A DNA stretch of 64,000 bases, taken from positions 62,001 through 126,000 of the forward strand of contig CAWGKA010000012.1 of the NCBI GenBank assembly GCA_963823045.1, given 5' to 3'. Of the stretch, positions 1 to 8,375 are shown piece by piece; within the stretch, counting starts at the first letter, position 1; every line of letters begins with the position of its first letter. The notes under the pieces were generated by a model that had not been told where the DNA came from, ran no database searches, and was given only the letters and a program-made list of their open reading frames with translations. This stretch comes from JADLGL01 sp963823045. GTDB taxonomy: Bacteria; Pseudomonadota; Alphaproteobacteria; Rhizobiales; Kaistiaceae. The position numbers and the translations under genes were made by a program.

Positions 1-642
1 GGCACGCGGGGGAAGATATCCGGCTCATGCACGAGGAGGATGGCCGGTCGACCGTCATCGGGCGTCCTGGCGGTGATGCCGTCCATGTCGTCGACGCCGG
101 TCTTGGTGGCCTTGTAGGCGAGCTGATCGCCGAGGCCGCCGAGCCAGAAGCTAACGCCGTTCGCCCCCTCGATCAGGGTGACGTCGTTTTGCATGACGGG
201 GATGTTGCGGTTCTCCAGCGCGGCTCGGGTCGCGGCGGCGTCGACCCACCAATCATGATTGCCGAGAATGGCCCAGGTGCCGAGCGGGGCCGTCAGTTCC
301 TGAAGAGGCGCGGCCCAGTTGTCCATCGGGATCGGCGTCGCCCAGGTGCCGTGCAGACCTTCGACGAAATCGCCGAGCAGGACGAAAATGTCAGGCTGAA
401 GCGCGTTGGCGGCGGCGACGATGCGCTCGACCTGGGTCGCCGGCATCCACGGGTCGCAGGCATGGATGTCAGCGATGACGCCAATGCGCAGGATCTTGTC
501 GGGATAGCGCCAGTCGGGTGGGCTGACGCTGATAGGAAGCGAGGAGCGGACCCGTGTGCGGTTCGATGCCGACCGAATAGCCGGACACCGACAACGGCAC
601 CGCTGCTCCCATGCCGTAAAGGAATCGCCGCCGCGTGATCAT
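1..642 (-). CDS. Calcineurin-like metallophosphoesterase with Tat signal (partial, one frame change)
   Basis: Probably a periplasmic phosphoesterase of the YkuE/LpxG-like metallophosphatase group. The N-terminus carries a twin-arginine motif (TRRRFL) followed by a small hydrophobic stretch, so Tat export is likely. Metal-binding motifs appear in order: ADIHACD (D-x-H), LLGDFVEG (G-D) and LGNHDWW (G-N-H-D). The start ATG at 640-642 gives the Tat motif. The frame changes near 540: the first part reads to about LLASYQ and the remainder continues in another frame from ISVSPPDWRYP; one extra base explains it. The C-terminus lies outside the window. The exact substrate cannot be told from sequence. 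Confidence 0.75.
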
Positions 643-724
643 GCGGCCCCACTAGACGGCTAGAGTGGCGAACCAGTGACGCGGCGCGTTCGAGCCGCGG
701 ATTATTGTGACGTGCGGTGAGCCG

Positions 725-1126
725 TCAGCTCGCATCGGCGGGCGCATTGGCTGATGCCTGGGCCCTCTGCTCTGTCTTCTCGGTGATGCGGGCGGCTTTG
801 CCGCGCAGGCCGCGAAGATAGTAAAGCTTGGCGCGCCGGACCTTGCCGCGGCGAACCACCTGGATGGAGTCGATCAGCGGCGAATAGATCGGAAAGACGC
901 GCTCGACGCCCTCGCCGTAGGAAATCTTCCGTACGGTGAAGTTTTCGTTGAGGCCGCCGCCGGCGCGGGCGATGCAGACGCCTTCATAGGCCTGGATGCG
1001 CGTGCGCGTGCCCTCGGTTACCTTGACGTTGACCCGGACGGTGTCACCCGGAGCAAATACCGGCACCGCGCGCTGGGCGGCGATGGCGTCGGCCTGCTCT
1101 TTCTCGATCTCGAGAATGACGTTCAT
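725..1126 (-). CDS. rplS: 50S ribosomal protein L19
   Basis: Structural protein of the large subunit at the 30S-50S interface. The 133-residue product matches L19 over its full core, with the family features GDTVRVNVKV, RIQAYEGV and the basic VRRGKVRRAKLYYLRGLRGKAARI near the end split over residues 85-115. It is followed by a short acidic/alanine tail (EQRAQASANAPADAS), common in alphaproteobacterial L19. It is the last gene of the rpsP-rimM-trmD-rplS series, 159 bases after trmD. No frame problem is visible. Confidence 0.97.
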   Translation of the reverse strand: MNVILEIEKEQADAIAAQRAVPVFAPGDTVRVNVKVTEGTRTRIQAYEGVCIARAGGGLNENFTVRKISYGEGVERVFPIYSPLIDSIQVVRRGKVRRAKLYYLRGLRGKAARITEKTEQRAQASANAPADAS

Positions 1127-1285
1127 GGCGGAATTCCCGGTGACAGAAACAGGTCAGCGGCGCCGAGCCGGCCGATCCCATGTTCCTGATGCGATTGAAC
1201 TTGGCGGGGTGATTACAGGAGAGCGCGCGGCTTGTCGATGCCTTTCCGGCGCTTCAGTCGGTCGCAATGGCGAGGAAATGCGGGG

Positions 1286-1992
1286 TCAGCGCTTGTTCAG
1301 GAGGTCGGCCCGGCGGGCGCGGGTGATGCGCAGCGCCTGTTCACGCCGCCACTTGGCGATTTCCTCATGATTGCCGGACAGAAGAACGTCTGGGATAGGC
1401 TTGCCCTCAAATGTCTGCGGGCGCGTATATTGCGGATATTCCAACAGGTTATCGCGGAAGCTCTCGCTCTCGCCCGAGGCCGCATTGCCCATGACGCCGG
1501 GCAAGAGACGCACCGCGGCGTCGAGGATGGCGAGGGCCGCGATCTCCCCGCCGGACAGGACATAGTCGCCGACGGAGACTTCAGTCAGACCGCGCGCTTC
1601 GATCACGCGCTCATCGACGCCCTCGAAACGGCCGGCAATGAGGATGACGTCCGGGCGCTTGGGCGAGCTCCACCGCCATCTGCTGATCGAACGGCTTGCC
1701 GCGCGGGCTCATCAGCCAGCGCGGGCGCGTGTCGCCGTCGGACGAGGCGGCGTCGATCGCGGCGGCCATGACATCGGCGCGCAGCACCATGCCCGGTCCG
1801 CCGCCGGCCGGCGTGTCATCGACCGAGCGGTGACGGTCGTGCGGCGTGGTCGCGGATGTCACGGACGTCGAACGCCCAGCGTCCCTCCGACAGCGCGCGT
1901 CCGGCGAGGCTCAGGCCGAGCGGCCCGGGAAACATCTCCGGGAACAGCGTGAGGACGGTTGCCGTCCAGACCGGAGCCGCGTCAGCGCTCAT
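1286..1992 (-). CDS. trmD: tRNA (guanine-N1)-methyltransferase TrmD (two frame changes)
   Basis: Methylates G37 of tRNAs with S-adenosylmethionine, preventing +1 frameshifting; a knotted SPOUT-class dimer. The N-terminal part reads WTATVLTLFPEMFPGPLG, the middle DDTPAGGGPGMVLRADV (the conserved GGGxGMVL substrate loop) and the C-terminal part GDYVLSGGEIAALAILDA (the SAM knot). These pieces lie in three successive frames with changes near 1840 and 1660, each in the direction of one extra base. The ATG at 1990-1992 overlaps the last 11 bases of rimM, indicating translational coupling. The protein would be about 235 residues, the normal family length. Confidence 0.9.
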
Positions 1993-2560
1993 CTTCGCCC
2001 CCGCGATCATCGAGGAGGCCGGGCGGCGGATCGACGACGATCTTGCCGGCAGCAATGTCGACAACCGGGACGATCGCGCGCGTGAAAGGCACGAGATAGG
2101 CCGACGCCCCGGCAGGCGCGATCTCCAGGAGGTCGCCGGCACCGTGGTTTTCGATCGCCGTCACGGTGCCCAGCGTCGCGCCGTCCGTCGTTTCGGCGGC
2201 AAGCCCGATGAGGTCGGCGTGGTAGAACTCGTCGTCCGCGCCCGGCGCCGGCAGGCGCTCACGCGGCACCGACAGCTCGACGCCGTTGAGCGCCTCGGCG
2301 CCGTTGCGGTCGCGAATGCCGTCGACCCGGACCACCAGCATGTCGGGTGACGCGCCGGCGGCGGGCCGGGCACCGACGAGGCGGTAGTCGCGACCGTCCG
2401 ACCCCTTGAGCGGCGCATAGTCGGCAATGGCGAGCGGCGTCTCGGTGTAGCTCTTCAGCCGCACCTCGCCGCGAACGCCATGGGCCGCCCCGAAGCGGGC
2501 GAGAACGATGTCTTCTCGCGCCACGGTGCTATCGACGCTAGCTGGCCGCGGCTTCCTCAC
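1982..2560 (-). CDS. rimM: 16S rRNA processing protein RimM
   Basis: Assembly factor for the 30S head, binding S19. The 192-residue product has the N-terminal RimM barrel (IVLARFGAAHGVRGEVRLKS) and the C-terminal PRC barrel (EFYHADLIGLAAETTDGATLG), plus the closing AYLVPFTRAIVPVVD and PPPGLL. The start at 2560 overlaps the rpsP stop by 23 bases; a later start nearer VAREDIVLARFG is possible. The 3' end overlaps trmD. Frame is intact. Confidence 0.94.
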   Translation of the reverse strand: MRKPRPASVDSTVAREDIVLARFGAAHGVRGEVRLKSYTETPLAIADYAPLKGSDGRDYRLVGARPAAGASPDMLVVRVDGIRDRNGAEALNGVELSVPRERLPAPGADDEFYHADLIGLAAETTDGATLGTVTAIENHGAGDLLEIAPAGASAYLVPFTRAIVPVVDIAAGKIVVDPPPGLLDDRGGEDER

Positions 2561-2978
2561 CGGCGGCAGTCTCGGCCGGAGCTTCGGCGGCCGGAGCCTC
2601 TACCGGCTCAGGCGCCGGAGCCGCAGCAGCCTCGGCCGCGGCAGCTTCCGCGTCAGCCCGTTCCTTGGCGCGCTCCTGGGCCTTCTGGCCGGGCAGCGCC
2701 TTCTTCGGGTTGTTGCGCGCCGGACGCTCGCGGATGCCGGCGGCATCGAGGAAGCGGAGGACGCGGTCGGTCGGCTGGGCGCCGACGCCGAGCCAATGAT
2801 TGACGCGGTCGGCGTCGAAGGTGACGCGCTCGGCCGAATCCTTCGGCAGCAGCGGATTGAAGGTGCCGAGCTTTTCAATGAAGCGGCCGTCGCGCGGCGA
2901 GCGGCTGTCGGCAACGACGATACGGTAGTAGGGGCGCTTCTTGGCGCCGGCACGCGCCAGGCGGATCTTCAGGGGCAT
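2538..2978 (-). CDS. rpsP: 30S ribosomal protein S16 with acidic C-terminal tail
   Basis: Small-subunit assembly protein. The first ~85 residues are classical S16 (MPLKIRLARAGAKKRPYYR, SPRDGRFIEKLGTFNPL, VNHWLGVGAQPTDRV). After about residue 105 the chain becomes a low-complexity alanine/glutamate/proline tail of about 40 residues, as in many Rhizobiales S16 proteins and longer than enteric S16 (~82 aa). It opens the rpsP-rimM-trmD-rplS operon and lies 32 bases after ffh, so all five may be cotranscribed. Confidence 0.96.
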   Translation of the reverse strand: MPLKIRLARAGAKKRPYYRIVVADSRSPRDGRFIEKLGTFNPLLPKDSAERVTFDADRVNHWLGVGAQPTDRVLRFLDAAGIRERPARNNPKKALPGQKAQERAKERADAEAAAAEAAAAPAPEPVEAPAAEAPAETAAGEEAAAS

Positions 2979-3010
2979 TGGTTATTCCTTCGACAGGTTG
3001 CTGGTGTTGG

Positions 3011-4519
3011 TCATTTCTTCTTGCCGGGAAGGCCCGGCAGGCGTGGTGCGCCACCGCCGAGGCCAGGAAGGCCGCCAAAGCCTCCCATCGGCCCGCCGGG
3101 GCGGGTGAGGCGCGCAAGCGCCTCCTCATCGATCTGGGGTTCGGCGCCAGCTGCGGGCATGCCGCCCATGCCGCCGCCGAGACCGCCCATCATGCGCCCG
3201 AGCATGCCGCCGCCGCGGCCGCCTTTGCCGGCGGATTTCATCATGTCCGCCATCTGGCGGTGCATCTTCAGGAGCTTGTTGATCTCCTCGACGCGGGTGC
3301 CGGAGCCGGCAGCGATGCGGCGCTTGCGGCTTGCCTTGAGGATATCGGGCTTCTTCCGCTCGTCCGGCGTCATCGATGAGATGATCGCGGTCTGGCGGGT
3401 GAAGATGGAATCGTCGAGGCCTGCGGCGTCGATCTGCTTCTTCACCTTACCGATGCCGGGCATCAGGCCCATGATCCCCGACATGCCGCCGATCTTCTGC
3501 ATCTGCTTGAGCTGATCGGCGAGGTCGTTGAGATCGAAGGCGCCCTTCTGCATGCGCTTGGCGAGCTGCTGGGCGCGCTCGGCGTCGATATTCTCGGCCG
3601 CCCTTTCGACGAGGCTCACAATGTCGCCCATGCCGAGGATGCGGTTGGCGATGCGGTCGGGCTGGAACTCCTCCAGCGCATCGGATTTCTCGCCGGTGCC
3701 GATGAATTTGATCGGCTTGCCGGTGACCGCACGCATCGACAGTGCCGCACCGCCGCGGCCGTCGCCGTCGACGCGGGTGAGGACAATGCCGGAAATGCCG
3801 ACGCGCTCGTCGAACGAGGTGGCGAGCTGCACGGCGTCCTGGCCGGTCAGCGAGTCGGCGACGAGAAGGATCTCATGCGGTTTCGTCGCCCGTTTGATCT
3901 CGGCCATCTCGACCATCAGCGGCTCGTCGATATGGGTGCGGCCGGCGGTGTCGAGCATGACGACGTCGTAGCCGCCGAGACGGGCAGCGCTGACGGCACG
4001 TTCGGCGATCTGCGTCGGCGTCTGGCCGGGGACGATCGGAAGCGTGTCGATGCCGTTCTGCTCGCCGAGGACGCGGAGCTGCTCCTGGGCGGCCGGACGC
4101 CGCGTGTCGAGCGAGGCCATCAGCACCTTGCGCTTGTCGCGATCGCGAAGGCGGCGGGCGATCTTGGCGGTGGTGGTCGTCTTACCGGAGCCCTGCAGGC
4201 CGACCATCATGATCGGCAGCGGCGAGGGCGCGTTGAGATCGAGCGGGGCGGGATCCTTGCCGAGCGTTTCGACGAGCTCGTCATGGACGATCTTGACGAC
4301 CATCTGGCCGGGCGTGATGGAGCGGATGACTTCCTGGCCGACGGCGCGGGCGCGAACCTTGTCGGCGAAGGAACGAACGACATCCAGCGAAACGTCGGCT
4401 TCGAGCAGCGCTCGGCGGACTTCGCGGATCGCCTCATTGACGTCGGCCTCGGAGAGCGCACCGCGGCCACGCAGGCGATCGAAGACCGCACCGAGGCGGT
4501 TGGAGAGTGAATCAAACAT
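3011..4519 (-). CDS. ffh: Signal recognition particle protein Ffh (SRP54)
   Basis: GTPase of the signal recognition particle; binds signal peptides and SRP RNA and delivers ribosomes to FtsY. N domain residues 1-85, then the G domain with GLQGSGKTTTTAKI (107-120), DTRRPAA, LDTAGR and TRVDGDGRGG. The C-terminal M domain is methionine-rich (KRMQKGAFDLNDLADQLKQM, the signal-peptide groove) with a glycine/methionine-rich tail ending in LPGKKK. I choose the ATG at 4517-4519 (MFDSLSNRLG), the conserved family start; the frame stays open upstream but without similarity. About 502 residues, typical of alphaproteobacteria. Confidence 0.97.
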   Translation of the reverse strand: MFDSLSNRLGAVFDRLRGRGALSEADVNEAIREVRRALLEADVSLDVVRSFADKVRARAVGQEVIRSITPGQMVVKIVHDELVETLGKDPAPLDLNAPSPLPIMMVGLQGSGKTTTTAKIARRLRDRDKRKVLMASLDTRRPAAQEQLRVLGEQNGIDTLPIVPGQTPTQIAERAVSAARLGGYDVVMLDTAGRTHIDEPLMVEMAEIKRATKPHEILLVADSLTGQDAVQLATSFDERVGISGIVLTRVDGDGRGGAALSMRAVTGKPIKFIGTGEKSDALEEFQPDRIANRILGMGDIVSLVERAAENIDAERAQQLAKRMQKGAFDLNDLADQLKQMQKIGGMSGIMGLMPGIGKVKKQIDAAGLDDSIFTRQTAIISSMTPDERKKPDILKASRKRRIAAGSGTRVEEINKLLKMHRQMADMMKSAGKGGRGGGMLGRMMGGLGGGMGGMPAAGAEPQIDEEALARLTRPGGPMGGFGGLPGLGGGAPRLPGLPGKKK

Positions 4520-4786
4520 GCCTTGCCCGCTGCTCCTTCGACCGTTCGCTTCAGCCGCAAATAGGTTCGAGCGCCCGCGGGCGCAACGCGCTGGCGGACG
4601 TTGACCTCCGGGGTCCTGCCCCGGTCGGCGGCTCAGCGACAGATCTGTCGAGAAACCGAGAGCCAGTAACGCTGCCGGACGCAAAAAGTCAACGGATGGC
4701 GGCCAGCGGACGCTGCGGCCCTCTCGCGCCGATCCCTGATTTGGCGGAGTATGCCCTGGGCGGGGCGTTGCCAAAGAGGCGAAGAA

Positions 4787-5254
4787 ATGAAGTCTGTTTC
4801 CAAGAACGTTCCGGCGCGCGGCCGCCGGATAGCGGCGCTGGTTCTAGGGTTTTTGCTGGCGGCGACGCCGGCCATGGCGCAGATCCAAACACCGCCGCCG
4901 GGCAGTCCGGTTCGAGCGGCGATCCTAGACGCCATTCGCGGCATCGCCACGGCCGAGCTCGGCGAGCCGGTTGAATTTGTCGTCAACGACATGCGCGTGC
5001 TCGGCGAATGGGCCTTCGTCAGGGTCCATCCGCAACGCCCGGGAGGCGGGGATATCTACTACACCTATACCCGCTATCAATCCGCACATGATGCGGGCGC
5101 CATGGATGAGGAGGCCGTTGCGCTGCTGCGCGAAACCCCTGCCGGCTGGCTTGTCTATGAATATGAGTTCGGTGCCACCGACGTCGCCTGGGCAGACTGG
5201 ATCGGTCGTTATCCGGCGCCGCTCGAAGTGTTCCCGACGATGGGCGGCAAGTAG
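4787..5254 (+). CDS. Secreted hypothetical protein
   Basis: Unrecognised 155-residue exported protein. A Sec signal peptide is clear: basic start, hydrophobic ALVLGFLLAATPAMA, cleavage after AMA before QIQTPPPG. The mature part has a mixed alpha/beta look (PVEFVVNDMRVLGEWAFVRV, WLVYEYEFGATDVAWADW) resembling small periplasmic domains that follow an 'effect on function' pattern, but I cannot assign a family. The ATG at 4787 follows a purine-rich gaggcgaagaa stretch; an earlier in-frame ATG at 4751 would bury the signal peptide. It lies divergent to ffh and convergent with the next gene. Confidence 0.7.
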   Translation: MKSVSKNVPARGRRIAALVLGFLLAATPAMAQIQTPPPGSPVRAAILDAIRGIATAELGEPVEFVVNDMRVLGEWAFVRVHPQRPGGGDIYYTYTRYQSAHDAGAMDEEAVALLRETPAGWLVYEYEFGATDVAWADWIGRYPAPLEVFPTMGGK

Positions 5255-5265
5255 CCTTCTTGTCA

Positions 5266-5288
5266 GGGCCGGAGCGGCGCTCCGGCCC
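5266..5288 (+). terminator. GC-rich hairpin between convergent genes
   Basis: Perfect 10-bp inverted repeat GGGCCGGAGC / GCTCCGGCCC with a 3-base loop, 12 bases after the stop of the secreted protein and 17 bases before the end of the convergent gene. There is no clear T run on either side, so it may act as a bidirectional, rho-assisted or transcript-stabilising hairpin. Confidence 0.5.
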
Positions 5289-5304
5289 CGCCTTGGATGG
5301 TTCG

Positions 5305-5821
5305 TTAGTTGAGGTTTTCGACGACTGCCGCCACCGCGTCGAGATTGGCGGTCACCGCGTCCAGGTTCTCCTGGGTTTGGCCGAACTGAGTTCATCATCA
5401 TCCCTACCATGTTCGCCGGGATGTCCTCGCCGACGAGGGCGTAGGCGGTGACGACGGAGAGCATGACGCTGACCCACTGGCTGTAGTCGGTGAAGCCATA
5501 CTGAGCGACGAGATCGTTCAGCTGGCCGAGCGCGCCTGCCACCGTGGCGTAGCCAGCGAGGGCGGCCGCGGGCGTGTCGGCATTGGGCACGTCATACTGA
5601 TCGGCGAGCTGCTGGCTGGCGGCATAGACGTCGGGGAAGCTCTGGACCCAATTGGCGACGAGCTCGGGCGTCAGCGGATAGGCGGCGCCCAATGTCGGCA
5701 CACCCGGCATTGCCGGCACCTGTGCGTTTGCCCCAGCGATCGTAAGCGTGCCGAGGGGCATGATGGCGATCAATGTTGCGGCGGCGAGCCGGCGCGCTTT
5801 ACGTCGCACTGCGTCAGTCAT
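5305..5821 (-). CDS. Exported hypothetical protein (one frame change)
   Basis: Unknown exported protein of about 171 residues. It has a signal peptide (AAATLIAIMPLGTLTIAGANA, then QVPAMPG). The mature part repeats LAxxYxV/LxxxGFTDYSQW-type helical text, with YATVAGALGQLNDLVAQYGF and VVTAYALVGEDIPANMVGMMM. At about 5390 the frame changes; the alternative frame continues QFGQTQENLDAVTANLDAV and ends ENLN with TAA at 5305-5307, a convincing helical C-terminus, whereas the uncorrected frame runs antisense through the neighbouring gene. One extra base explains it. The function is not recognisable. Confidence 0.65.
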
Positions 5822-5925
5822 CGAATGGTCTCCTTGCTGGCGTTTTGCCCGGCCTCCTGGAGTCCTTTAGCATGCCTTTCGCTGCCGCGGACGGCAATAA
5901 AATCCGCTGTGGCGAAAACGGGCCG

Positions 5926-6411
5926 TCAGGCGTGGCTTGGCGAACGGCCTGCGATTGCCGGGACCGAGCGCTCCTTGCCGCCGGACGGCGCAAGCTCGCC
6001 GATCGGCACGGCGCCGGCCACCATGTCGGCAATGGTGTAGCCGTCGAGCACGTTGAAGAACGCCGCGCGCGCCTTGCCGAGTGCGCCGCCAAGGCCGCAA
6101 TTCGGGCCGATGGCGCAGACATGACCGCGCTCGCTCATGCAGTCATTGAGCTCGAGGCTGCCTTCGGCGGCGCGGATCACTTCGCCGAGCGTGATCTTGT
6201 CGGCGCCGCGTGCGAGGCGAATGCCGCCATTACGGCCGCGGAGCGTCTCGATCAGATTGTTCTCGACCAGGACATGCATGATCTTGAACAGATGAAGTTC
6301 GGAAATGCGATAGGCCTTGGCGATGTCGCGAATCCGGCTCGGCCCGGTCTTGTTGATCGCGCAATACATCAAGGTCTGAATTGAGTAGCTGGTCTGCTGG
6401 GTGAGCCGCAT
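5926..6411 (-). CDS. rirA: Rrf2-family iron-responsive regulator, RirA-like
   Basis: Probable DNA-binding repressor with a [4Fe-4S] or similar cluster. The 161-residue product starts MRLTQQTSYSIQTLMYCA, typical of RirA (MRLTRQTNYAVRMLMYCA-type), with the winged helix-turn-helix to about residue 75 (RISELHLFKIMHVL, LRGRNGGIRLAR). Three cysteines at 91, 99 and 105 have the C-x7-C-x5-C spacing of RirA. In rhizobia RirA represses iron uptake genes under iron-replete conditions. NsrR or IscR are alternatives within the family but fit the cysteine spacing less well. I start at the conserved MRLT rather than the ATG six codons upstream. Confidence 0.75.
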   Translation of the reverse strand: MRLTQQTSYSIQTLMYCAINKTGPSRIRDIAKAYRISELHLFKIMHVLVENNLIETLRGRNGGIRLARGADKITLGEVIRAAEGSLELNDCMSERGHVCAIGPNCGLGGALGKARAAFFNVLDGYTIADMVAGAVPIGELAPSGGKERSVPAIAGRSPSHA

Positions 6412-6508
6412 GACGCGAGTGCTCCGCAACTGTTCGAGCCATATGATAGGTCATCGAAAAGCGTGCGTCATCACCGCGTCGAAAAAAAGTTGAGGAAGGC
6501 CTTCCGGT

Positions 6509-6904
6509 TTATTTGCGGCGCTTGCGACGACGAGTTAGGCCCTGAACGAGGCCGAAGCCGAAGGCGGCGACGATGTCGCCGAGACCGGTGGCGCCGGGGT
6601 GGTCGTCAGTGAAGTCGTCGATCTCGGCCCTGCGCGTGCGGCGGCCGCTGTTAAGATTCTGCCGCGCAATGAGCACGAAGAGAAGGGCGACGACCAAAGC
6701 GCCGGCGGCCATGATGAAGGCGGTTGCGATCGGGCCGAGCGCAGAATTGATAGCGGCGTAGATGCCGCCGACGGTGAAGCCGAGGGCGACGAGCAGCAGG
6801 ATAAAGGCCAGCGTCCACATGGTCACCGCCGCCACGGCGCGGCGCATCTGATCTCGGGCAAGGTCGCCGATAAGGCGGACAATGGCTGAGCGCACCGGCT
6901 CCAT
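6509..6904 (-). CDS. Phage-holin-superfamily/DUF1469-like membrane protein
   Basis: A 131-residue protein with two adjacent transmembrane helices (WTLAFILLLVALGFTVGGIYAAI and ALGPIATAFIMAAGALVVALLFVLIA) joined by a short loop, then a basic cytosolic tail ending RRRKRRK. This layout is that of the putative actinobacterial-holin-III/YqjE-like family that accompanies YqjD/ElaB proteins. Its ATG overlaps the stop of the upstream DUF883 gene as TGATG, so the two are translationally coupled. Role is unknown; in enterics the equivalent pair is linked to stationary phase and envelope stress. Confidence 0.7.
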   Translation of the reverse strand: MEPVRSAIVRLIGDLARDQMRRAVAAVTMWTLAFILLLVALGFTVGGIYAAINSALGPIATAFIMAAGALVVALLFVLIARQNLNSGRRTRRAEIDDFTDDHPGATGLGDIVAAFGFGLVQGLTRRRKRRK

Positions 6905-7215
6905 CAGTGCCGGATCCTGCCGAAGAGATAGCCAAAGCCCAAGGCGATCATGATCGACGTCAGCGGGTGACGCGTGATCATCGCCTCGATCTCGTCGGCC
7001 GCCTCTTCACCCCGCTTGCGGGCCTCGCCGGCTGTCATGCGCACACGTTCGGCGGCATGATCGACGGCCTCCTTGGCGGAATGGAGCGCCGCGTCGGCCT
7101 GCTCCTTGCCCATCGACTTCACGGTGTCGACCAGTTCGGCGAGGTCGTCGCGCAGCGACTTCAACTCGGCCTTCAGTTCTTGCGTTGCATCAGCTTCAGG
7201 CTTGGCATTGGCCAT
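6904..7215 (-). CDS. ElaB/YqjD/DUF883-like membrane-anchored protein
   Basis: A 103-residue protein with a long charged amphipathic helix (ELKAELKSLRDDLAELVDTV ... AGEARKRGEEAADEIEAMI) followed by one C-terminal membrane anchor (HPLTSIMIALGFGYLFGRIRH). This is the layout of the YqjD/ElaB family, C-tail-anchored inner-membrane proteins which in E. coli associate with ribosomes in stationary phase. Here the family assignment is by architecture. First gene of a two-gene operon with the holin-like protein (TGATG overlap). Confidence 0.75.
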   Translation of the reverse strand: MANAKPEADATQELKAELKSLRDDLAELVDTVKSMGKEQADAALHSAKEAVDHAAERVRMTAGEARKRGEEAADEIEAMITRHPLTSIMIALGFGYLFGRIRH

Positions 7216-7631
7216 TGTCCAACTCCGTTTTTCGCCCCGCTGGGGGACTACCCTATCAATCTAACATCTTCGTTTATGTGGCCGCCGACGGGGGCGATGC
7301 AAAGGGCCGCGCTAGCGGCCTATGTCATCTGTTATCCACTTTGCAGGCTAGGGTCTTGATCTAACTCAACATTCTGGTAGCGTACCCAACGGTGATTCTC
7401 GCAGGCCAGCGATACGCGCCGCGGGTCGCCACTTTTTAGAATCAAGGGGTTAGCATGAATCAATAACGGGTGAAGGCGTCCCAGGCCTTTTTGCAACAAC
7501 GGCGTTTCCGAGCTTTTTAAGAAGCGTCGCCAGGTTGCCAGGCCAACAGCTTTGATCTTCTATAAGCCGGCGACTTTCGCCGGCTTATTTTATTTCTGAG
7601 CCGCCTTGATCGCGCATAAGGTTCTACGGCG
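7216..7631. other. 416-base non-coding interval, possible ncRNA
   Basis: No credible protein gene on either strand. The interval separates the divergent DUF883 gene and the TerB-like gene. Its base composition is clearly more AT-rich than its surroundings (7240-7480). A strong plus-strand terminator ends at about 7590, yet no plus-strand gene precedes it within 1 kb, so a plus-strand untranslated transcript of roughly 100-250 bases ending there is plausible. I checked for the hallmark motifs of SRP RNA, RNase P RNA and tmRNA and did not see them. Confidence 0.45.
7562..7595 (+). terminator. Rho-independent terminator
   Basis: Perfect 12-bp stem ATAAGCCGGCGA / TCGCCGGCTTAT with a 3-base loop (ctt), followed by tttattttc. 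The T-rich side is on the plus strand only. It stands alone, 37 bases before the TerB-like gene, with no plus-strand coding gene upstream. Confidence 0.8.
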
Positions 7632-8096
7632 ATGCTGAAGGCGGTTCGCAAATTCCTGTCCGACCTGGCCAATCCGGGTGGCGATGACCATAGCGCGCTC
7701 GACGACGAGCGGCTGGCGGCCACCGCGTTGCTCGTTCACATGAGCAACATCGACGGCGTGATCGCGCCCGAAGAGTCGGAAAAGCTCCATGACATCCTCA
7801 AGGCGCGCTTCTCGATCGAAGACGAGGATGCGGACAAGCTGATCGAGGAGGCGCGCGAGGCCGATCTCGAAGCCGTCGATCTCTTCAAATTCACCAGCGT
7901 CCTCAAGGCCAAACTCGACGCGCCCGGCCGGTCCCGCATCATCGAGATGATGTGGGAGATGGTCTATGCCGACGGCCAGGTGCACGAATTCGAGGATAAT
8001 CTCGTTTGGCGCGTGGCCGAGCTTTTGGGCGTTTCGACGCGCGAGCGCGTTCGCCTGAAACAGAAGGTCCGGCGAGAAAGCGAAGATCAGGCCTGA
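7632..8096 (+). CDS. TerB-family (tellurite resistance/DjlA-like) protein
   Basis: A 154-residue soluble all-helical protein with two conserved acidic helices: LLVHMSNIDGVIAPEESEKL and EMVYADGQVHEFEDNLVWRV. The D-G-x-x-x-x-E pattern in both matches the TerB/DjlA N-terminal fold (COG4103), which binds divalent metal in TerB. The ends FLSDLANPGG and VRLKQKVRR are usual for the Rhizobiales members. ATG at 7632. Physiological role is unsettled in this group; the name does not prove tellurite resistance. A 14-bp inverted repeat follows immediately. Confidence 0.8.
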   Translation: MLKAVRKFLSDLANPGGDDHSALDDERLAATALLVHMSNIDGVIAPEESEKLHDILKARFSIEDEDADKLIEEAREADLEAVDLFKFTSVLKAKLDAPGRSRIIEMMWEMVYADGQVHEFEDNLVWRVAELLGVSTRERVRLKQKVRRESEDQA

Positions 8097-8106
8097 TCCG
8101 CCGACC

Positions 8107-8154
8107 CTTGCAGAATGCAATGGATGCACTGCAAGACGCCTTGCATTCTGCAAG
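8107..8154. repeat. 14-bp perfect inverted repeat
   Basis: CTTGCAGAATGCAA (8107-8120) and its exact reverse complement TTGCATTCTGCAAG (8141-8154), with a 20-base spacer that itself contains GCAATGGATGCACTGCAAG-like copies of the same word. It lies 10 bases after the TerB-like stop. There is no T run, so it may be an operator, a processing hairpin or a remnant element rather than a classical terminator. Confidence 0.7.
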
Positions 8155-8291
8155 AGGCAATATGCGGCGGCGCCTACATCTGGGACCGTGCCTTCGATGT
8201 ATCGCTATGGGTTGTGGTGCGCGGGCTTGGCAAGGCACTTGCGAATGATGGGACAGGCTGATCTTTCGGTTGTGCGTGTTCAGCTCAGTCC

Positions 8292-8343
8292 GGGCGGGAG
8301 AGGTGAAACCGCCGACCCCTGGTTTCGCCCTTTCCCGCTCCGG
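8292..8343. repeat. Imperfect hairpin ahead of the hydrolase gene
   Basis: GGCGGGAGAGGTGAAACC (8293-8310) and GGTTTCGCCCTTTCCCGCTCC (8321-8341) form an imperfect stem of about 18 bp with a 10-base loop. It sits 33 bases upstream of the hydrolase ATG. The rest of 8155-8375 shows no gene I can support. Confidence 0.4.
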
Positions 8344-8375
8344 GCTAACCATCACGTTCGCGAAAGGCGGAGGTG

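Noticed and set aside
27..638. Long plus-strand open frame opposite the metallophosphoesterase
   Set aside because: It is a shadow of the GC-rich minus-strand gene: no family text, while the minus strand shows ADIHACD, GDFVEG and GNHD motifs.
7632..8096. Functional claim of tellurite resistance
   Set aside because: Only the TerB-like fold is supported; no terZABCDE genes are nearby.
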